24,634 bases of DNA from IMG/VR virus record IMGVR_UViG_3300035701_000278, positions 1 through 24,634 of that record. One strand, written 5' to 3'. Shown piece by piece: positions 5,756 to 14,700 of this stretch. This DNA comes from a virus. Position numbers and translations under genes: made by a program. The notes below the pieces were generated by a model. The model was given only the letters and a program-made list of their open reading frames with translations, was not told where the DNA came from and made no database searches. Every line of letters begins with the position of its first letter. Within the stretch, counting starts at the first letter, position 1.

Positions 5756-8700
5756 TTACGGAATACTCTTACCCTCTTTTTGCTTTAAGAAATTAGCCTC
5801 AACTGTATAGGCATACCATAATCCGCCAATTGCTACACTCGTCACATTTGTGTTAGGTAACGGTGTCAACGGATCGGGCAACGAATCTGAAGCATTCCAT
5901 ATATCAACATCAGATGTTGGTGGCATGACATTAAACTTTTCAACCCATACATAGTTTGGAACATATACAGGTGGATCTACAAGTATTGTTTCACCATTTG
6001 GTCCGGTATTTATTTCATCAACTTCGGGGACTAATGCCAAATGTGATGTAGGTGCTGTACCCATTGTTCCTCGTCTTACTAATTTCAATTCCCATGTATC
6101 CACGGCAGATAAAGTTTTAGACCCATACTCAATGCGCTCACCGTCAATCCAAATAACGCCCGGGACCGACCCCGGATTAGGGAGAATATCGGTTCCGCCT
6201 GGATGAGTTAATGGATCAACATAAACTGTTATTACATCAAGATTTTCTGTTGATTCTGTAGGAGCATCTATATTAAAAACTAATGTTCCTGCATATACAA
6301 AGGCATTTCTATAAAAATTCTGTCCATCTACTGCATTTGCATTTTCTTTGAAACTAATTGTATTTGGGAACAATTCGAGAACGAGGGTAAGCTGATCCCA
6401 TGGAACTGAATCGGCACCGCCCGCAGCAATAAGGATCGATGCAACAGGATCTGGTACTGCATCCCATGTATCACCATATAAAACATATGGTCTCGGAATA
6501 CCTGTAGAAATATCAACCGGCAATTTAGTATCAACATTAATAACTAAATCATCTAGGGCTGTTCCAGCAGCAAGTTCATTTCTATATCCATTAATAAAGG
6601 AGTTCTGAATTGCACCACCGTCAAACCATACCAGTGCTACAGGTACAGGTGAGACACCGGGATCATTAAAGAAATATGCTGTATATGTTCCGTCATTATT
6701 GTATTCAACATAATAATCTTCACCGTAGGTAAGAATGGTATTTCCGATTTGAATTCCTACAACGTTGAATGGTGTAATGAAGGATTGAGGATTATTTAAG
6801 TTTACATCATTGAAATCAAAGGTATATGGGAATAATTGCGAGAAGCCAACCTTTGTTGCATCAAAGAATGTTAACGGTGTTGAAATAACAGACCATGTGA
6901 CGACACTAAACAATGCCGGGAATGAGATAGGATCCTGTCCGGGTATTGTATTGGCAACAACTCTGTATGTTATACCAAGATAACTAATCATTTGATTTAC
7001 AGTATATGATTCAAGTGCAGTCCAGATGTTAATAATTTCACCAGATATAAATTGGTTAATCACTAACGCAATATTTGTAATATCCCATGGCATGGTAACA
7101 TCAATATCTGCACCACTCAATGCAATGGTTGGTAAATCTGAAACTGTAAATGTTGTTGAACTGTTGATAGAAACAATGAAGGTATTTGGCACAAATAAAC
7201 CAGTACCTGCAGTAACTTCTACCTGCATACCCGGATATAGGTTAGTCGTGTCAGAAATAGTTACGACGTATCCAGAGGAATTTACACCTGTAAATTGGTA
7301 CAATGCATCCCACGGAATATTATATGGGCCTTGATTAAAGTCCCATCCAATCATTGGATCTATTATTGGAGAATTTGCGTACGGATCTATATTGTCTGCA
7401 TCATTTGGTCCAAATTGTAGTTTAATAGCCCATTTGATAAAATCTGTTGCTGTTCCCGGAGCAATATCAGATGTTATATATGTGCTTGAGTAATCACGGA
7501 TCTGAGTGTGATAGGGTTTGACATCTGTAATATAATCAATGACATTTTGAATTTGATCAGGTATGTAAAGTTGATCTTGTGTCAATGGTAGGTTATCTTC
7601 CTTAATGAAGATGTATGATGATTTGAACACCCAATTTGGATTCTTTTGTTCGCTGACAACATAATTGAGCAACGAGAAGAACAATTCATTTTGATCAACA
7701 ATATATGCATCAACCATGACTTGTGTTCTGAATGCGTTCAGTAATTCTCTAAGTTCAACCGATAATCCGTACTTATTGATTGCTGTATATACTGTATTGA
7801 GTAATTTAATTGCACTATTTTCAATAGCAACTTCATTCAAACTTAATGTTGGAACATTTGGATTTACCTGCACTACTGCATATAGAATATATCTTCCATC
7901 AACAGTTCCATTAACAACCTGTAAGATAGTTCCGAGTGTTAATTGTCCTGCGACCAGTGCAGCATTAGCCGCGACAAGTGTTGGATATACAATTGTAGGA
8001 ATTGCATCTTCGTATCCAATTTCATACCAATTGGTATATGCCCAATAGTCATCAGTGGCAACATCAACATTCCATCCCGGATTACTATCTCTAATAGGAA
8101 TGTGTTTTAGTAATTCATTAGCAGATTGAACAAAGATTTTTCTAGCTGATTGCAGCTTAACAAACATTCCCTGACGTGGGCGATATAGTATTCCGTACTT
8201 CTCACCTTCGCCTAGTGTTGGGTCAGGCACAGGTAGTATTTCGCCGTATTCCGGTGAAGTAAGTGCTGTAGCATCATCGTATGGTGCAACATCCCAGCCA
8301 AATATGTCCCATGGCAAAAAGTTAGCTATAACAATGCCACCAGAGAACTCTCCAGTAACCGGAAGTACCTTTGTATAGCCACATAAGCTGTCAACCATCT
8401 TGTTCCAGAATTGATCTGTAACCAATGAACTTGGATCACCTTCACGGAAGAATGCCCATTGAGTATGTTCCTGATCATCTCTTTTGGAAATTCTATACTG
8501 TAATTGGATGTTGTCACCCTGGTATGCTAGGATTTCTTGAACATTGTAGAACATGTATGAATTATTGGTGCTTGTCTGCTGAATCGGTGAGAAGAATGCA
8601 AATCCCTGATTCTTAGGATTCTGCAATAATCTTGCAACATCTGTAGCGGCAACAGTTCTATTTTCAATATTTGGCCTATCTGTTGCACCAATAACCCAGA

Positions 8701-11700
8701 AATAATAATTTACTTCTGTAATACCTGTGAACCTATTAGATGTCGATACTTGGACATAAGAAGTAATGTCTCTTGGTACGCCTGTGCCTGTATACTGTGC
8801 AGGTGGTACTGAACTCTTTACCCATTCGTAGATAGCAACAGTTGACCCTGGGAACAATTGCGCCCAATGATCGCGTCTGTAAATTAGATTATCTACTGAT
8901 GTTTCGCTGCCATCTAGCGCAATAGGCTGTTCATAATAAACAAATCGTGTACTTGAAATATCCCACCATAGTTTGCCAACTTGTGCTTCACTAAATGTAA
9001 TATTTTCACTAAACAGTCTCTCATTACTTGTAACATTATATGTTGCAGGGTCCTGGAGAGAGATGTAAGTGATATTCTGTTTTGCCGGGCCAGGGAGAAT
9101 AAATTTAAATGGATCATAGATTGGCAACTGAACAATCTCAGTTCCGGAAGTATTGAATACACTTGCACTTTCAAATAGGTGAGTATTGATTAGCGGTTCT
9201 TGTGTTCTGAATGGCTGATGTCCTGTTGGGTATTGTATTGTTGGTGTAATAACAGTAAAAACATTCCAAATTGGTGGATTTAGGTTAATTCCGTCAACCC
9301 AAATCTTATCACCTAATGAAACATATGTAGGTGTGCTGACTGCTGGTTCTGTTAGGAATCTCATTGTCTTAAATAACATCAGTTTTGTGAAATTTACATA
9401 ATCGGGTATGTCTGTGGCACTTATAGGATTACCTTCAAGTGTTAGCAGATTGTAATAATTATGTAACGGATCACTATTTGTTTCAATATCATTGAATGCA
9501 AATGCAACTGCGTAATTTGTTGCAGGTGCTACAGAAGGTGGCAGAGCAATTTCTATTGTTGCTGCCGATGTGTAGCCAGAACCTGCAGTATCGATAATAA
9601 TTTCGGATACCACACCACCGGCAATTGTAGCATGGGCAGTTGCACCTACGCCCGGACCATTAGCATTGATTGTTACAACTGGAGCAACATTATAGTTTGC
9701 ACCAGATTTTGTTATTGTTGCACCAAGGATAGCACCACTCGGTGCCGGTGGAGGAGCAATAGTCAAAGTAGCAAAAGTATAATTTACGCCGCCCTGATTG
9801 ATAATAATATTTGTAACTTGTCCATCGGTAATTGTTGTAGTAGCAGATGCACCTACACCATCACCTGCAATTAGTATTGCAGGTGCAACAGTATAGAATG
9901 CACCAGGATTAGTAATTGTTGTAGAGAATACAGTTCCGTTGCCCAATGGTGGTTCTATTGTTACTGTTGGTGTAATAATAAATCCAGAACCTGGTTCCGT
10001 AACTATAATACTGGTAACAATACCAGCATCAACGACCGCAATAGCTGTTGAAACAGTATTTACATTTGTTGGGTCGGCAATAGTTACTGCAGGAATAGAT
10101 GTATATCCAGAGCCACCGGCAATAACAAAACCAGTTACTACACCAGCTGCTATAGTTGCAGTAGCTGTTGCCGGGGTTCCTACTGGAGCAAGACCTATGG
10201 TAACTGTTGGTGGAGAAATATATCCACCGCCCGATGAAATTATAGAAACACCAGTCACAGTTCCGTTGCTTATAGTTGCTGAGGCAGTAGCTGTACTGCC
10301 GGTAGGTATGTCGATTGAAATTGTAGCACTAGAATATCCAGATCCAATATCTGTAATATTAAAACCAGTAACAATTCCATCTGCTACTATTGCTGTTGCA
10401 GTTGCTTGATTACCTGTCGGTGCGGCAATAGTAATCGTGGTAGTTACTAATACATATCCAGTGCCGCCATTGGTGATATTAAATCCAGTAACAATGCCGC
10501 CGGAGATTATTGCTACCGCTGTTGCACCAACCCCGGTCACATCATTAATTGTCACCAATGGTGCAAAATCATACCCTAATCCCGTATTAGTAATATTAAT
10601 TGTTTTCACGACGCCGCCGACAATTACAGGATCACCTGTTGCAGTTATTAATGCATTAGGTGCAGAAATTGTTACAGTTGGGGCAATTATATATCCTGCA
10701 CCATTATTTGTTATATCGATTGTTTCTATACCAGTGTCTGCAATAGTTGCATTCGCTGTAGCAGGAGTTAATGTCGGCGGAGAGATTGTAACCGAAGGTA
10801 CTGAATAATATCCTAGGCCATTATTGGTAAGTATTATTGATTCAACCGATCCATTATTAATACTTGATGTTGCTGTAGCATTGATTACATTAGGTGGATC
10901 AATAGTTACGGCTGGTATAACAATATACCCAAAGCCGCCAGTACTCAATGGGAGAGATGTTACCACACCCGCTGTAACTACCGCAGAAGCTTGAGCTGTT
11001 TCGTTTGATGGTATATCAATACTAACTTGAGGGACAAAGGTATAACCTGCACCACCGGATACAATATTTAATCCGGCAACTTCTCCACTAATAATATTAG
11101 CTGTAGATGATGCAACAAATGGCACTAAAGCTGTTGCTGTAGCAGTTTCGGCAGGGCCATTTATTTCTAATGTGGCCTGTGCCTCAATGACCTGTAATGA
11201 GAGTAGATTTCCAAAATCAGTTTCGTTGGTGCCACCGGTAAATTGCGGAGTAATCAAATAAGCTGGATCTGTTCTTAGAAATAAATCTCCGGCAGCATTT
11301 TCTATCACATCAAACACAGATGCTGTTGTAATATCTATCATCTTATAGACATCCCAATCTTCTGTAAATGTTTTTGCTATCCAGATTGTGTTATTTTCCA
11401 CCGGATTGAAATTTGTTGTACCCCAGGACACAGCAACCTGATTAGTATCGAAAGAATTTAGGGTTACATCATTGAAGTTTACATATCCAGCATTAGGTAA
11501 CGGATAATCAATATTATTTGTTAAAGGAAATTCTAAAGCAACAGTTGGATCTGTAGGACGAATAACCCATTTATCAACTTCATCAATGTCAATATTAATA
11601 ATGTTATCAGGCGCTACATCGCTAATAATCTCACCTTGCCATACACTGTAGAGCTTGTCGAGGTTGTGTGGCTCAGCACCGGAATCGATACTTACTAATG

Positions 11701-14700
11701 GTGCCGAGAGATATCCATATCCCGGATCAGTAATATCAACGCGAGAAATGCGGTTAGTGGCATCAAGAACAACATAAGCTCTTACAATACGAGTTTCTAA
11801 TATTGGTGTCCATGCAATAGGATTGCCTTGTGGAATAATTGCGCCGGGACCTTGCACAATGTTACTCGAATAATAAACAGGATTATTAAGAGAATCGTCA
11901 TATTTTACAACACTACCAATTGCATATGTAGCTGCGAGGGAAAAATCAGAAAATGCCCCCGATGGTGTTGCATCGGGCGCAGCGAACACTAATTTTGGAA
12001 TATTAATATATGTATTCTGTGCATTTAGAATATTAATCTGTCTTACAAATCCTATTTCTGATGGGACAAAATTCAATCGCGCAACAATAACTTCACCTGT
12101 ATTTTGTTCCGGAATTAATCTAAATTCAGTTGATACCTGTTCAATTGTATTACCGAAGTCGCCAAGTTTCAGTGCCCATTCTTCGAACACCTTAATGATT
12201 TCGTTGCTCTGTACCTTGGTAGATCTAAATAATTTCTCAAAGGATTGTTTTGTACCCTTCTGTCTAATCGCACCTTGATATAGTAGATATTGAACATCAT
12301 TAGAGACCTGTAAGTTATCTAGATAACTTTTGCTCTCATATCCAATTAAATGGCGACCCAAATCTTCAAGACTTGGATTATCAATGGTAACATTAGAATC
12401 GTAGAAATACCTCATGCTATCTACGATAGTATCGTAGTTAGGCACAAGCTGGTTATCTATAATTAGATATCCGGGTGCTTCCATTTTGCCGTACCAGCCA
12501 TTGCTTCTAAATCCGTTAAAACGAAGACGCTGTTGTCTGGCACGAAGTAACGGTGTGTAAATAACATCATTGAAATTTGTTACATTATCAAATATTAATA
12601 CATGTTCTGTCTCTGACGTGTTAACCTGTAGGAAATAAATTCCACCCGAAGATAGATTGGCTGGTGCGACTGTAATGAGCGGACCGTCTCGGTCGGTAGT
12701 TGTGGTATTAGGTGGAATTGCTACACCAAACTTGTCCAGGATACTATATACACCGTTTGACAATGATTCAACATCGTTTGGATAACCCCTCTTGACAATC
12801 AATGATGCTGAATTAGCAAGCGGACTTAATTGAATTGAAGCATCAGGTGCCCAATTTGTATTCAGCCAGAATAGAAATTGTTTAGCAGAAGATAGCCAAT
12901 CGTTAAGAATATTTGTATCCTGATTTACGTCTGTAAACTGCCATCCCTGCGTTTCAAGATACGCACCCCAGCCAATCATAAGGTCAAATACTTCCTGCGT
13001 ATTCTTTAAAATAGAACCATAAGGATATCTTGTAATAGTTTCCGCAGATATGGGCTTATAAGTTACAGATACACCGCCGATAGTTGGGAGACCCTTTAGT
13101 TTCTGCCATCCAGATGCTATAAATTTTTGAACTGTTTGCGTTACAAGGCTTTCGTAATATACACCATTATATCTAACAATTTCACCCTGGTTATATGTAG
13201 CCCCAGACTCAAAGTATCTAAACTCGACTGGTGTTCCACCAATTGTAATATCAATGAGTTTATTAGTAGTTCGATCTAACGTGATAAATTCAGCATTCAA
13301 TAAATCATAACCGTAAACAACAAATGTGCCATCTATTAGTGCGCGAATGATAATACCGCTGTAAGAATATGTATCGACTACCGGGCTTTTATGTAAGAAT
13401 ACATCAAAATTTGTTGATGGAATAATTAGTGTATTTGTATTTGCACCCGGTGTAACAGACGAGATATAGGTATTAGTTGTATCTTTGTTGATAAATCCTG
13501 CAAGTTTATTTGCTAAATTTACATCAAGTGTTCTAACTTTTTGACCAAAGGTATCGGCAATGCTCTTACCAAGGAAAAGAATTCTATCACTAATCCAAAC
13601 TTGATATCCAAATCTAACTTCAGTAACTCCGTCGACAATTTCAGCATGTACAATTTGATCCTTATTCTTTGGACGCATCCACGCAAAGAATGGATCATCA
13701 TATGCAAATGTGGTATTTTGCACATATTGCCAATTCTTATTTGACATTACGGGAAGTTCTATTCCTGGCAATAATAATGGATCTGTAATCGTGCCTGGGG
13801 ACAATTCTGTGCCAAGGGTATCCCAGAGCAATTCACCAAACGGACCTGGCTTCATTAGATATAAGAATTCTTGTGAGCTATATGCATATCCCGAAGTTGA
13901 CATCCATGCTTGTTCAACTGGACTGCCATCCCCATAAATCCACGGATCATCAAAATGATCAAATGGTGCAAATGGGTTACCAGAATATGGGAGACCAAAT
14001 AAAGTAATAATAGGAATAATTTCACCAAAAATATCAACAGGAACAATCGATGATAATCCTGGTCTTGCCCACATAGCTTGTTCCTGTGGCAGCAGGCTAA
14101 CAGGATCATAGATGGCTGTCGGGCCTTGACGAATAATACCAAATTCTAAGTCGGCCCACATAATATTATTACCGGCTGCAAGAGAAGTCCAAACTTCCTG
14201 ACCGGCTATATTCAAAACTGGGGGACCATACTCGAATTCCCACCACGATGGTTTCTGGCTAAAACCTAACATCTCCCATGGACTAGTATCTGGATAATAT
14301 GTATCATAATAGTATTGGAAAATACCTTTCCAGTTACCCGGTAAGGGTGTGGCTGAAACAGTTGGCGTGGCTGCGGGGCGGTAATTATACAACTTCCATA
14401 ATTCACCTACTGGTGTTGTAAGGCTTGAGGTTGGCCAATCATTTACTCTATAATTTGCTCTATTTTTAGCAGACCATTTATTTAGATAAGATTCTGTAAT
14501 TTCTAAATACTCATCATGTGAATAACGTGTTTGTCTAAAGAAACCCGATTTCACAGATTCAAGACGTAATGGAATATAATATTCACTACGGAATTTTTGT
14601 TGTAGAGAATTATAAATTCTTGTTTCTAAATCAAGAAGAAGACTATCTCTGTAATCACCATACGCTATTGTCTTTGATCCATCGTGCCCAATAATAACGT

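Noticed and set aside
9939-10808. Long plus-strand open frames (156 and 123 codons) rich in Val, Ile, Pro and Thr
   Set aside because: They lie antisense to the tandem protein repeats and are produced by the repeat's biased codons; no start context or known domain.
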